DNA of 64,000 nucleotides from Lepas anatifera (GCA_034440635.1 JAOTON010000958.1:496001-560000); one strand, 5' to 3'. Shown: positions 46,153-57,362, counted from the first letter of the stretch. Numbers and translations: made by a program. The notes: generated by a model from the letters alone, not told the origin.

Positions 46153-47162
46153 GCCCTCACCCCCGGTGAGGGGTGTTCAAAACACCCCCTTAGGTTTTCC
46201 GGCGGCAGCAAAATGCTGCGGTGCGAAGCGCCGCCGTACTTTGCACACCTTATTCCTTGATCCTTTCTGCAACTTTTAAAAATGTATTAAGGTCGGGTCA
46301 TCTCAGGTAAGGTCCCCAGTGTAGGTCAAGTGACCTCGACTCCAATAAAGTTTAAGATAGCATAAGTAAGAACAGGGTTTATCTATCTAATTGAAACTCA
46401 TCACATAATAAGCCCACCAAGTGCTAAAAAATATGTTTCGGAATATTTCATATCGATGACTTAGGGTCAGCTAAGGATCATGACCTTTCCGTTGGAAACG
46501 CATGGGGAAAACAGGAATTGGGAGAAAAGACTCTATTTGTGTAGACAAAGCCTAGAATACCTTCATATTCTCCAAATCGTAGTACCCTAGGCTCCTTCCC
46601 AGGTTCATGTTGCAAGTTTGGACTTGTGACCTCTGAGTGGTCATCTGGGGCTACTTAAACAGGGTTTCAGACTTTGGTCAATAGCTTTGCAGGAAGGTTT
46701 GTTGAAGCTTTTATTTTGATACCATTACGTTTGGATTATTATTGGAAGTCGATTAATATCCATATAGACTATGCTAGGTCAGATGGTGGCCTTGGCCTGG
46801 CCTTAAGTCAGGGCATTTTTATGTTTCGACTTACGTATAGTCATATCATACACCATTAGATTTGCTGTAACAAGAGGAAGCAAATGGTGCCTAAAAATGA
46901 TTCTAACTTAATTATGTCAGACACTAGAGCCCAGAAACTCTTCTCTAACATGCCACATTCTTTTGACCTGTCAAGACCTGTTTTGACCTGAGCCAAAAAG
47001 GGACCGATTTAGTTTCTTTATGAATTTGTATGAGCTATCCACCAGCGTTCACGTTTTTTCGCTATCCCGCAGAGGAGACGAGTTCGAGGGTTTCTGTTCG
47101 AGTTCGAGGGTGGTGTTTGAACTCCACCCCCGACAGGGGGAAGGTGGCCCGGAGGCCCACCT
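46153..47162. mobile_element. TTAA-associated element (family 1, copy 2), right end decayed
   Basis: Left TTAA at 46149-46152, then GCCCTCACCCCCGGTGAGGG. The interior aligns throughout with 33133-34197, for example GCGAAGCGCCG, ACACCTTATTC, CAGGTTCATGTTGCAAGTTT and CTCTTCTCTAACATGCCAC. The last recognised segment is GAAGGTGGCCCGGAGGCCCACC at about 47162. The terminal CGGGGCGGGTG-TTAA of the other copy is missing. More diverged than copy 1 in its TGACCT words. Confidence 0.75.
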
Positions 47163-47164
47163 TG

Positions 47165-47890
47165 TTGAGACGCTTTATTTTGTATTTTAAAATGTGTGGG
47201 GCCTTAATACACTTTAGGTGGCAGGAAATATGTCAATAGTCAAATCAAATGGGCCACAGCGCCTCCAGCCCGGGAGCTGGGAAAAATCCAGAAGCTCACA
47301 TGCTTTGGGAATAAAATGAAGCCATTGTGAAAATATTCTTATCGCAACGCAAGGTACCGTTAGTTCTGAAGCACATGAACCTATGCACCCAAAGGCATAA
47401 GCCCACCTACTGCACCTTCACTAACGGTGTTGAGAGCCACTGTAAATGCGTGATTCCAGGGGTAGCGGTTGACATATACCAGCGAAGTATGGGAAAAGAT
47501 ACCCACAAAACGACATACACCCAGAAAATGCAACACAAACATAGAGATGGATGGAAAATTTTAATTTCATTCATTGACTTGTCCTTCACAGTAGAGTTTT
47601 AAATGCATCACAAGGGACAAATTACGAACCATTTGAAGCGCCTCTTTCTGTGTGATTATGTCTATCCACGTGTAGTGGTGACAGATATAATGATGGTAAA
47701 TATATACACTCAGGAAGTCGCTGGCCTTGCGGTAGGGCGCCGGGCTCACATAGTTATGAACTTAATACCACGACTGCGCCTCAGATTCCGATTTGTTCAC
47801 AGAACGGTAGTCCCACGTAGGAATATGCGATAAAAAATTCACGGCGCCGACAGCGGTGCACCTGAATTTTGGTTGCGGGTTAAAATTGCG
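47165..47890. other. Gene-free stretch, nothing firm
   Basis: A tRNA-A-box-like phrase occurs near 47700-47735 but has no matching B box at the right distance. The frames at 47327-47602 and 47762-47980 have no motifs. Confidence 0.35.
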
Positions 47891-47891
47891 C

Positions 47892-47965
47892 GTTAGGATA
47901 GCGCACTCGTGCTGTTTAAGTAGGTCTCCTGGGGACAGGGCGTTCAAGCCCACCAGCCGGAAGAC
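47892..47965 (+). repeat. tRNA-like sequence, probable SINE head
   Basis: GGATAGCGCACTCGTGCTG followed about 40 bases later by GGGCGTTCAAGCCC, a T-arm-like B box with a short pairing stem. No acceptor stem is evident and the shared SINE body of copies A-C does not follow, so this may be a different SINE or an old tRNA pseudogene. Confidence 0.35.
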
Positions 47966-48455
47966 CTGACGCGGGCTCAATAGGTCGTGCCCTTGTCCCA
48001 GCCTCAGGGCTGCCCTACCTCAGGAAAGCCACTTAAGAGGCGCAGCAAGGTATCCCTTGCCCAAATCCTAAGTGAAACCCTATTTCGGTATACTTGGCTA
48101 AGAACTGGTTGTTATTGCTCCTATTTGGAACTTACGTCATGCCGAACATCTGGGTCATTTAGCGCCTATTTGCTGAGAGACGACAGACATTACCATCAAA
48201 TTATCTTTTTCACCCATGCTTCAAGATCGTTCACTAAAGCAATATAACGTCCAAAAGGCGAGGGCACGGCTAGAGCTCTTCTGGATGAAAGCAGACCTTA
48301 CTGTTTTCACATCAATACCCAGAGCAAGACTTATGGGCGACCGGCACGGCTTCGTAACACTTCCTCTTCGGAATGCTCTGGTTCCATGTCGTCTGCTAGG
48401 TTTCTACGGTGAGACAACCATGTAGGATAACTCACAGACCCTCCTCTCATCTCAG

Positions 48456-48855
48456 CTCCGCCTCAGAGCCGCATATGTCGCAGAGAGCATCACCAATCCC
48501 GCGGACATCTCCGAAACCGTTCACTGGCACGGCCCTGCACTGGGCCGACATGTCCCTGCTTTCCAGGACGGCGGCCACCGAGAGGGACGCGGCACGGTCA
48601 GGCAGGTCGGCGGCTGGGCCGGGTCGGCCGGCGGTGGGCGGCTGCTCCAGCCAGGGCCCGTCAATCACAGGTACTGACCCGCCGGCATTCCAGGGCCGCG
48701 CACCGCCGGCCGCGCCGCCATCGTATCGCTCCAACCCATCTGAGGTGGACGCGGTGTGGCCGGCCGCACCACCGCCGCAGCTACTCTCCCAGCAGCGGCC
48801 ACCGATCCTCCACCCAGCCAGAGAAGCCCCTCTTGTTGATCAGCGGATTGCATGA
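48456..48855 (+). CDS. Candidate terminal exon: proline/serine/alanine-rich disordered C-terminus
   Basis: CCTCCTCTCATCTCAG provides an acceptor ending at 48455 (alternative at 48466). The frame then stays open for about 130 codons to TGA at 48853-48855, with strong G/C third-position preference and few rare codons. The peptide is low-complexity: RTAATERDAARSGRSAAG in the middle, then many prolines. Near the end is APPSYRS, which fits the PPxY motif bound by WW domains (established knowledge). A donor-like ACAG/GTACTG at 48671 would instead end the exon early. An alternative frame containing HWHG looks less natural. No family recognised. Confidence 0.35.
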
Positions 48856-49110
48856 GCTAATCTTTATTGATTGTTTGGTGTGCGTGTGCGAACGTGGTTC
48901 TGCTCTAAGCCTGGCAGAGTTTGCACAAGACAGTAAACACCGCGATTAAGTGACCGTTAGTATAGCGCTTTGCGTGACGTAGCAGCCCCCGCTCTTTTTT
49001 AGAAAGTTTGTGGTTTTGTGGCGAATTATTGCATGAATATCGAAACAAAAGTCTGGTAAAACGACAGCTTGTGCTAAGACTGCGAAACAATTTTTCAATG
49101 CCGTTTTTTC

Positions 49111-49292
49111 CTCACTCACTCACTCACTCACTCACTCACTCACTCACTCACTCACTCACTCACTCACTCACTCACTCACTCACTCACTCACTCACTCACT
49201 CACTCACTCACTCACTCACTCACTCACTCACTCACTCACGCACTCACTCACTTACTCGCTCATTCACTCACTCATTCATTCAGTCACTCACT
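49111..49292 (+). repeat. (ACTC)n microsatellite, about 45 units
   Basis: Perfect ACTC repeats from 49111 to about 49238, then imperfect units with ATTC, GCTC and TTACTC variants. The open frame with THSLTHSL repeats is a by-product. Confidence 0.95.
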
Positions 49293-49639
49293 CACTACGT
49301 TTTTATTCGTTGGGAATAATGTTAATGTAATGTTCCCCCTCTCTCGTTTTCATTCTTTGAACGCAGAAAATAGAATGTCTTTATTCAGTGTTTATTCATT
49401 TTGGAAAGCTCTGAACCAGGATCTTACTTATCCAAACAAATCAATCCTAAGCCACTACGAAAACGTATGTAGGTACATCAATTTAACAATAAATGGCCTA
49501 TAACGTAGGTAGGGCAATCGTAATACAAGGTCTTGTCAACACATGCAATTTAAGATAAACCAACGTCACAAAAACACACACCATATTGCTAAGTAAGTCA
49601 GGGATAAGATAATACAGATTTTGGGAAGCCTCTCCGGCA

Positions 49640-49800
49640 TTTGAACACAACGTGTCGATGGCGCCTCTCCTAAAATGTCTTTCCCCTGGATGCGAGTATC
49701 GGCGCCCCCAGGATGGGATTTGGCGCCCACCTGATATGTTTTGCCGTCCAAAAGTGGCGCCCCTGGTTCGGATGGCGTCCCCCGACCATGCGTAACCCCC
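49640..49800 (-). repeat. Dispersed repeat shared with 57760-57935
   Basis: Both segments contain GCGAGTATC followed by a GGCGCC-type word, then TTTGGCGCCCACCTGAT and a CGTCCAAAA phrase in the same order. G/C-run-rich like the small MITEs nearby, but no inverted ends or target duplication were resolved. Confidence 0.55.
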
Positions 49801-49867
49801 CCAATTGGAAATCCCGGATCTACCTATGATATACCAGGTTCACGCGGCTAACATGCTCACCACTGCA

Positions 49868-50123
49868 CATTGGCGGACGCAGGGCGGGGGGGCATTCCGG
49901 CCATGGCTCCCCCAAAGCGCTGGAGGGGAGGGGCAAACTATCTTTGGCCCCCCAAACGCCGGAGATAATTTTTGAAAAATTGTGTTTACACTAGGTCTGT
50001 AGAGCAAAAAATATTCGCTCGGGGAGTTTACACAGAAAAAAAAATTTAAACAAATCCCCCCCCCCAGGAGGAGAGGTAGACATGAGTTTGGCCCCCAAAA
50101 ACTCGGGTCTGCGTTCGCCCCTG
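49868..50123. mobile_element. 256-bp hAT-like MITE, perfect 8-bp target duplication (family 2, copy 2, inverted)
   Basis: Starts CATTGGCGGACGCAGGG and ends CTGCGTTCGCCCCTG, flanked by CCACTGCA on both sides (49860-49867, 50124-50131). The interior, including GTGTTTACACTAGGTCTGTA, is the reverse complement of the element at 44916-45216. Two copies with independent clean duplications show the family was mobile. Confidence 0.9.
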
Positions 50124-50489
50124 CCACTGCACTGCCCATTTTCACAACAGGCGGGAACTTACCTGTGTCAGCTCTCCGTTTAGCACATCAGACAAAACAG
50201 CTTCTCGTGGTATCACAGCAAAACCGCTTTCTTGTAGCCTATCTCAGCGATCGGATATTTTCTTCACGTGGTCACCACTTACTCAGTTCAATCACAGTTC
50301 AATCACTATACTAGTCCGTCAATCCTGTTTAAACATTTGCCTCCAGTTGTTTCACCGTCACCATCCAACTGATCGTACATCCCCACTTTCTGTGCCTGTC
50401 CGCTGGTTTCGCCCGTCTCCGTCCCTAAAGCTGCGTTATACCACAACACGCATGGCCCGGGAGCGTCGCCACCACCCCTCTTCACACAG

Positions 50490-50601
50490 CTCACGACACA
50501 GAGTCCGTCGACGCCCGCCGCTCGCCGACGCGACGCCACCGTGCTGCCATCTGAGGCGCCAGCGGGCTGCCATATCCAGCCGGCAGCTTCCCAGCGTGTG
50601 C
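50490..50601 (+). CDS. Candidate short exon in GC-rich DNA, unknown protein
   Basis: CCCCTCTTCACACAG forms an acceptor ending at 50489, and GTGTGC/GTAAGG a near-consensus donor at 50602. The 112-base interval is open and encodes an arginine-rich peptide (SRHRVRRRPPLADATPPC). Minus-strand frames across the same GC-rich patch (50306-50721) are also open, so the strand is uncertain. Confidence 0.25.
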
Positions 50602-50609
50602 GTAAGGGG

Positions 50610-51155
50610 ACTTACCATGTTTGGAGGTGGCGTCGAGAACGTTGTATCCAATAAACGTACGGATATGTGAGATATCAATAGCTCTTAACCAGGGGTATTT
50701 GCGCTGGGTGTGCATCAACACCTACCGCACGAAGACTGGTGCGACATCTCTCGATGTGAAACGTGACAAATGATTACCGGAAGCTTAAACCACCGACGCC
50801 GTCCTGGTCCAATCCCACCGCCGGACGTGAAGCTGAGTCGCCTAATGCTCTGGTACGTGTGAACACGCTACCCAGACTGTTATATTGATCGGCGAGCTGT
50901 TCGCAAGCCTAAATTGTGTCGGCGTGGTGGTGGGTATTTTTCCAGTTCTCCCTGGGACCCAGGAGTTGTACATCCCTTAAAAAAATGAGAACGGGAAATG
51001 GAAATTTACTTTTAGTTTCCGGTTAGCTTTATTTTAAAACATTTATTCAAGAAAATAGTTTTATGTACCGCATTAAGAATGTTTCAGCACTGAGAGAAAA
51101 AACGGCACATGACTGGGGTATCTGCTGATGCCGTAAACAAGTCAACCCTTTGGTG
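50610..51155. other. Gene-free stretch, nothing recognised
   Basis: No repeats or biased frames recognised. Confidence 0.4.
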
Positions 51156-51159
51156 GTAT

Positions 51160-51480
51160 CTGGAAGACTCCTATTTGAGGAGTTTGTTTCCACCCAGCTT
51201 GGGATCAGGGGTGTCAGAATCCTATTTTCGGAGCCCCGGCTCTTGATTTAGGAGTCAATTAGAATCATTTGACACCCCTTACAGTGTCATCCAACTCCAC
51301 GTAAGGTGTCATTTGACGCCCAATAAAAAGTCATCAGATTCCCCTAAAACAGTCATGACACGTGGAAAGGATTCATTTGACACCTCTAAAGAGAATCTAG
51401 GGGCCATTTCACGCCTATATTTTGTCCTGGTGACCCCTGTAAGGTGTCATGGGAAAAGACGTGACCCCGAACATGGTTCC
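51160..51480 (+). repeat. Degenerate array of GTCATTTGACNCC-like words
   Basis: Repeated short phrases such as GGTGTCATTTGACGCC, GGAGTCAATTAGAATC, GATTCATTTGACACC and AAGGTGTCAT occur at irregular spacing. The same vocabulary recurs at 55140-55330 (GGGAGTCATTTGACTC, CAAATGACACC). The pattern resembles an old, decayed short-period repeat family. Confidence 0.6.
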
Positions 51481-51484
51481 TTCT

Positions 51485-52985
51485 CACTTACAAAGGGTGT
51501 CACTTGTTTGTATTTTTATGGTTAATGCTTAAGCATACTCCGATCCTACTAATTGAATCCAACATATAGTGCTGCAGCACTTGCCTGAACGTTTCATGAA
51601 AACCACAGAAGAAAGACAGAACCATTGTATTCGACCGTAACAAGCCGACACCCAAAACTCGCAAACGAACCCAATGGACAGCTTGTCATCAACCCACACT
51701 CTGACTCCAGGGTCGCATCTAGACCAACGCACAGTGATGCAGCGGGCCTAAAAAACGGGACGAAAATGCCAAAAATGACTTTCTAGAATTCATATCAAAT
51801 GTATGCGATGCGTTTGAGAATTGTGTGGAACCCGGAAAACCATAATTATTTTCTTCCTCTAGCGTACCACATTGGTTTCACAGGAGCTGAAACTTAAAAT
51901 TTCTTCTGCCTTTCTAAATACGAGTATCTGGTCAGAAATAATAGCGTGATCTAAAACGTTAATAACAGGTGCTCACACCTCGCCATCCATTAAAAACGTA
52001 TACTATTGCAAAGCTTGGGATGTTTGCAGCCTTCTGGTTACAAAAATACGGTTCTAGCTGCTCCAGAGAATGCAGTGAGTTCATTTTAATAAACATATGT
52101 TTCGGAGCTAAAATTTATAACATACATCACATTTCCTTAGACTGGCAAAAAAGGCACAGTCAGGATCAGCTAGACAATCATACCATGTATTTCGGGAAGT
52201 GTCTTCTTTACATTGGTGGAATCCGTAAGTCAGCAACCGACGGCCGAAAAAAGTTATGACAGTTTTAGTGAGCTTATGTTCTACCCGTAGTCGGCGGGTG
52301 GTTGTGGCAATGACGCGCGCGGCATCCACCAATCGCCGTGTATTATTTCCTTTCTCTAATCAAATGACACATTTAAATGGGGGAAGGGGTTAAAAAATCA
52401 CAAAAATATGCGTAACGTTATTGATGGACGGCCTCTTATTGAAGGAGGCAACAAAAATGAGAAGCAGGAGGGTAAATTGAGATAACGAAAGCAGGTATTA
52501 GTGTCAATTCAGGAGGTATTAGGGTCAGTTCAATACTTATTAGGGCATAGCGGGATCAGGCCCTTAATAAGGAAATTCAGATTTTAACTTTGGCTCACAT
52601 TCTTCCCTTTGTAAAATGTTATTTTAAACCGATTTTCCGTTAATCTTTGGCCTCGGCCCCCTGTTATAACTGACTGTCATGTATGTACATACATACAGCC
52701 GGTTCCCCAGTGATTGGTAAGTATTAGTGTCAGTTCGTTTAAGAAATATCTTTAAAACGATTACTCTTCTCATAAACCTTTCGTCTCTAGCAATGAATTT
52801 TGACGAGCTCTTTAAATTTGGGACCCTGCAAACTGGATGAGATGTAAGTTTGGAAAATTATGGACAAAAAACTTTTCACAGATCCCGATGATTTTCTGTG
52901 TCTTTTCTCAATTACTTCCAAATTTTGGGCATTATGAAGTATTTCGCACGTCCGTTCATGCATCCAGTTAAAACGCAGCAGGTGA
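51485..52985. other. Gene-free stretch, nothing recognised
   Basis: Only a short TGTATGTACATACATACAG tract near 52680 stands out. Confidence 0.4.
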
Positions 52986-52989
52986 GGCA

Positions 52990-54898
52990 ACAATGGTGTC
53001 TGTAAGGACCATCACTTGAGAGATATTTTGCAAAAACGACCGCAGTCTAATACTTACCAATCAGTATCGAACCGGCTGTACATACTACGGTGTTTAAGAA
53101 TGATATTTTTGAAACGGTCATAAAGGATGAAATTTCTTCAAATTCGTTCGAAAATAGTAATTTGAATGGTAATTGTGGGACATTTTTGGAAAATATATTT
53201 TACAAGCTTACATTATTTTACTGTTTTTATATAGGTCCAAGATGGTACAGAAAACGTGATATACAGGGTGTTTCAGAAAGAATGATATTTTTTAAATGTT
53301 CAGTAAAGGACTCAAAATCCTTCAAACCCGCCCACAAAACGCTCATTTTAATGGTAAATTATAGGACATTTTTCTATAGACATTTTTCATTTGCATCAAA
53401 TATTTCCCGTCTTAAATGTACTCGAAAAATGATGCAAGAAACATAATACATGCCCGCTTATCTTTGAGAAAACGGAACTGGCAGGTTCTAAAAGGTTTTG
53501 ACAAAAAATGGCACGTGAGCATGCACATAAAGGACAGTTTGTAATATTAAAATTTAAGTTGTTGGCTCAAGCTCCAAATGGCTCGTTGGCTTATCTTCCT
53601 ATAAATGACTGATGCGGCGGACACGGCGCAGAAGACCCCACCGTTCACCGCAGAACAGGGACATGGACCAATTGGGGATTGCTTGCTTGACCTAGCTTGA
53701 GAGGTGTGTTTTTTAGAATTAATTTCCGAGGCAATGTGCCTGTGGATGTGATGTACCGCAGTGACGATGTAATGTTTGCGTGTCGTTGGTGTGATAATTG
53801 TCACGTGATACGCGCGTGATTTCTACGAACATTTCGATGAACACAAACAGACAGTATTTTTCAGCTCATTTTTAAGACTACTTTTAACTAGTAAACATAT
53901 AAAACAGTTATAAATACAAATAATCGTAAATGTCCCAAAATTTGCTTTCGATTGATATGTAAATCATACCACAACAACCTATTTATAACCGATATGACAA
54001 TTCAAAATATATTTTTATGAACCTGTACCTCTCTTGGATTTTGAAGAAAGTCGCCTGTCGCACATTTTGTTGCGTTTGCTAGCTGTTAAAGCTTAACAGT
54101 GGTTATCTTCTGATGATGTTTTAATACCCGAAGCTCCCCTAAATGTGTTACCAATGCTAATAAATACGAGGTGAGAATGCATTTTTCACTTCCAATATTT
54201 CCCGGCTAACAACTGGGGAAATCCAATCATTAAATCAAATTATCAATCATATCAATTGTTTCCCTTACTATTACCTTTATTCAGCTTAGCGCATGGTCAG
54301 ATTTGCGACTATGTAATTATTTCATAAAGCTAAAGCCACTGTCAGAACCGTTAAGAACCCTGGATAGCCTCTGCATAAAGTAGCGCACCCAATAGGTACC
54401 AAGGGGTGCTCTGGTGCCTTCGTTATGGACCTGACCTCAAAATGGATGTCCGCTGTAGATTTTTCTTTACAAGAGCTTTATAATGGTGTATAGAAACTCG
54501 ATCTAACTCCTCTAGAAGCTGAGTTATTCCCGGCTTTTGCCAACCTTGTTTTGAGAACCAGCATTGCTTTACATCGGTTTAGAAATTACATAATAACTCG
54601 GTGACCTGACCTGACCTTGGATTTAAATTTCGTCAAGATGTATCAAATTGATGTTGGTTCGCACTTGCCACGCGGCATTGCGCTAAGCCCAGCAGTTTTT
54701 CTCCCATCGCGAAAAATTAAGAGGGGTTGGAATCGACCCCCTGGCAAAATGAGGGTTAAGAGGAAAAACAAAATTTGGTGTGCTTGTTTAAACCGCCTGA
54801 TGGAGAGCTTCAAATTGAACCCAAAATCATTGTTCTATCATTATTATTTATTGAGTTATGAATTTCGTCCCTTTTTCAGGCCTCCTGCATCACTGTGC
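52990..54898. mobile_element. Second copy of the 1.25-kb hAT-like element, truncated at both ends and interrupted
   Basis: Sequence from about 52990 to 53085 matches 1780-1870 of copy 1, and 54026-54898 matches 1876-2802. Both known termini and the 8-bp duplication are absent. About 940 bp of unrelated DNA (53086-54025) separates the two halves. This copy has one, not two, of the 133-bp units. Near 54655-54765 it carries an extra segment (GGGGTTGGAATCGACCCCC then GAGGGTTAA) that is reduced to a few bases in copy 1. Confidence 0.8.
53086..54025. mobile_element. Insertion within the hAT-like element, AT-rich, unknown family
   Basis: Defined by comparing the two copies of the host element. It contains two diverged tandem segments starting GGTGTTTAAGAATGATATTT (about 53095) and GGTGTTTCAGAAAGAATGAT (about 53268). 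The phrase TACAGGGTGTTTCAGAAAG resembles ends of mariner-type elements, but no matching inverted end or transposase was found, so the family is open. Confidence 0.5.
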
Positions 54899-54899
54899 A

Positions 54900-55135
54900 A
54901 CGGTTGGGTAAGGGAGAGGGGGGAATTCCATTATATTGTAGATAATAATCAAATTATTCCGTTGCCGATTATTCACGGAGATCAGAACGGGTAAGGTCAC
55001 CGAGCCGTGTGGCGGACCAATACAATATAGCTGCTTCAATGGTGGCGTGGTTTGCCTTTCAGTAAAAAAAACGCATGTGCGTGAATCAGAAAGGATTCCA
55101 ATTCTGCATTTCGGAGATAATTGACACTTTTTTAA
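54900..55135. other. Unique-looking DNA
   Basis: No feature recognised. Confidence 0.35.
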
Positions 55136-55139
55136 GCGC

Positions 55140-55330
55140 CGGGCGGTATGCATTAGGGAGTCAAAACCACTGTAGGGAGTCATTTGACTCTTAGAACAAG
55201 TCGTCGTTGTCTTTAAGCATGTCAATCGCTCCAAATGACACCTAATGACTCCCATAAGGGTGGAAGTGATTCCTTTGTAGAATCAGACAGCGGTTCTGAG
55301 GGTGTCTTAGAACGCTCAAAACGGGTGTCT
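55140..55330 (+). repeat. Degenerate array related to 51160-51480
   Basis: Shares GGGAGTCATTTGAC, CAAATGACACC and GGTGTC words at irregular spacing. Confidence 0.5.
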
Positions 55331-55334
55331 GACA

Positions 55335-56445
55335 CCCCAGAATAATAATTGACGGGTTTGGGGTATACTGAAACCTCGAAAGTGATACCATTTATTTAGA
55401 CTGCCCCTTTTATTTAAGACCAGTGATGCTCTAGGCGGGGTCGACCACTAAAGCTGGAGCCGCAGACTCCGCGGCAAAGAGTCACCACGACTTTGGGTGT
55501 CACGACATATCTCTCAGTGAGGGATGCGACAACAACTGCAGGACCTGTTTGTTCTATAGGACAAAGTCTCAGCTGTAGAACACATTTCTCTTTCAAGGTT
55601 GTCACGAAAACCTGGCAGCCTACTGAAAACTTAGAGAAAAATAGTTTTATACCAAAATATTATTCAGTTCATCAGCATTCTAACGATATATAGCACTAAG
55701 GGTTAGAATCAAAGGAACTTGCCTTAAAACATTTTGGAGTCCTAAAAACACATACAATTTTGTCATTTTGCTTACCGCATTTTACTCAGTCAACTCTCAC
55801 TTGATATTGTGAACATTTTTATATCATGACCTCGTGTTTTAGGGCACCTAGTACTTTGTCCTGGAATTTTTCTTTAAGATGAGCCAAAGGGAAGGCATGA
55901 AGGCTTAACATGGAAATCGTGCAAAACCCGAGGTTCTTGTAGAAGCTACAATATATTCCTCCAGAAGTGTCCCGATGATTTTTTAGCTTAACCATCGCAA
56001 AGCCTGGATCAATAACGTTCTGAATATGTGTATAACCCATAGGAACATACAGATGCTTGTTTGTCTTCTTTTGTTTAACATAAAATGAAAGTAAATTAAG
56101 GTCACACAGTCGAATTTACTCATGTCACGAAAATACGACCGGTGTTGCCAAATCAAACACTATTCCTCAAAATATCCCAGAGCTAAAACGCTGCACGGAA
56201 TTCTCGGCAGCGTTATTTTGGTTTTGTGTATGTGAGGATTAAGCTCTACTCTTAAAACTGAATGTATGCTTGATTTAGTAACATAGCCACAGCAGTGGAA
56301 ATAAACGAGCTATCCCAGCCTTACTTTGGTGTTTGAACATCCCCCTCAATTTCGCCTCCTGTGCGGTAAAGCAAAAAAAAGCAAAACGCCAACGTTGGTG
56401 GATAGTCCATACAAAATGATGACCAAACTATAGGGGTCACTTTTA
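55335..56445. other. Gene-free stretch, nothing firm
   Basis: The end of this stretch (about 56310-56445) has phrases reminiscent of TTAA-element sequence, such as GTTTGAACATCCCCCTC, but no boundary was resolved. Confidence 0.35.
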
Positions 56446-56451
56446 TGTTAA

Positions 56452-57362
56452 CATGCGCACTGGAGAGGGCCTCCGAGGCTCCCCTACCTGTTTTTCCGAG
56501 GTGGCCGGAAAACCGTTCGTAGCCGAAAAACAATACTTGGCCAAACTTAACAGAATTTAATAACGCGTCGATTGGTGAAATAATGTTGAAAATCGGTCGA
56601 ACTTTTTTTGACTTATAGGCTTTCAAACTCAGACCTGCATCTTGGGATCGCCGTAATCGCGCGGTCGGACCAGTTCACTTGCATTGATGACCGAGTGGTG
56701 ACGTCATAACGTCATATAACCGGGGTGATTTGTCAAGGTCACCTCACATAAGGTCAAAATCAAGGTCAAAGCTCACGGATCAAGGTCATCATATCAGCAC
56801 TTTCAAGGTCACTAACCTCTCAGTGCTTCCGGTCAAATGGCGTTACTCGGTCGGACGTATATCATGCTATGACTACTATAGTTAAGGTACCTCAATGCAG
56901 AGGTCAAGGTCAAAGGTCAAAGTCAAAGGTCATTGGAAAAGGTCAGTCCTCATTTCCAGCCAAACAGCTGCTATATTGCTGGTCATTTGATACATTATAA
57001 GTAGTATACCATATTGTGACCTTAAAGGTCAATGACCTTGAATGACCTTGACTCCCAAACAGTAGGGAAGCTTTTTACGACCTTCCCTCTATGATCCTGG
57101 TCCGCCTTTGGATTATTTCCGCCATTTCCCGCATAATCACGGCATTTTCCACTTGGTCCACAGCATGGTCTAGATTTGACTTTTATCACCTCGTTCGACC
57201 TTGAGGATATTGACCTAGGTCAATAAATGTTATTCATGATGTAGTTCACCATAGCCCCCACCCACCTCCCACACGACATTTTTTACGCCTTTTTAGTTTC
57301 CGAGATCTTATGGGGCCTACTCTCCAGTGCGCGTCAGTACCAGACCCCCTCCAGTGCGGGTG
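56452..57362. mobile_element. TTAA-flanked element rich in TCAAGGTCA (family 4)
   Basis: Flanked by TTAA (56448-56451, 57363-57366). Left end CATGCGCACTGGAGAGGG and right end CCCTCCAGTGCGGGTG are inverted, sharing GCACTGGAG. The 911-bp interior lacks a transposase and holds many AGGTCA half-sites plus a perfect CRE, TGACGTCA (56699-56706). A related end lies at 57693 after another TTAA. Confidence 0.8.
56733..57051. promoter_or_regulatory. Seven perfect TCAAGGTCA sites with DR0/DR1 arrangements
   Basis: TCAAGGTCA on the plus strand at 56733-56741, 56760-56768, 56780-56788, 56813-56821 and 56904-56912; on the minus strand at 57033-57041 and 57043-57051. At 56901-56932 the half-sites AGGTCA, AGGTCA, AGGTCA, AAGTCA and AGGTCA follow at spacings 0, 1, 0 and 1. 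TCAAGGTCA is the extended half-site of FTZ-F1/SF-1/ERR-type receptors, and DR1 is used by RXR and HNF4-type receptors (established knowledge). Whether any receptor binds here is not shown by sequence. Confidence 0.55.

Noticed and set aside
48456..48670. Alternative frame with HWHG suggesting a multicopper oxidase exon
   Set aside because: The rest of the frame shows no copper-site spacing or family-like sequence, and the neighbouring frame has better codon bias and runs to a natural stop.
49008..49319. 103-residue frame rich in THSL repeats
   Set aside because: Translation of the (ACTC)n microsatellite.
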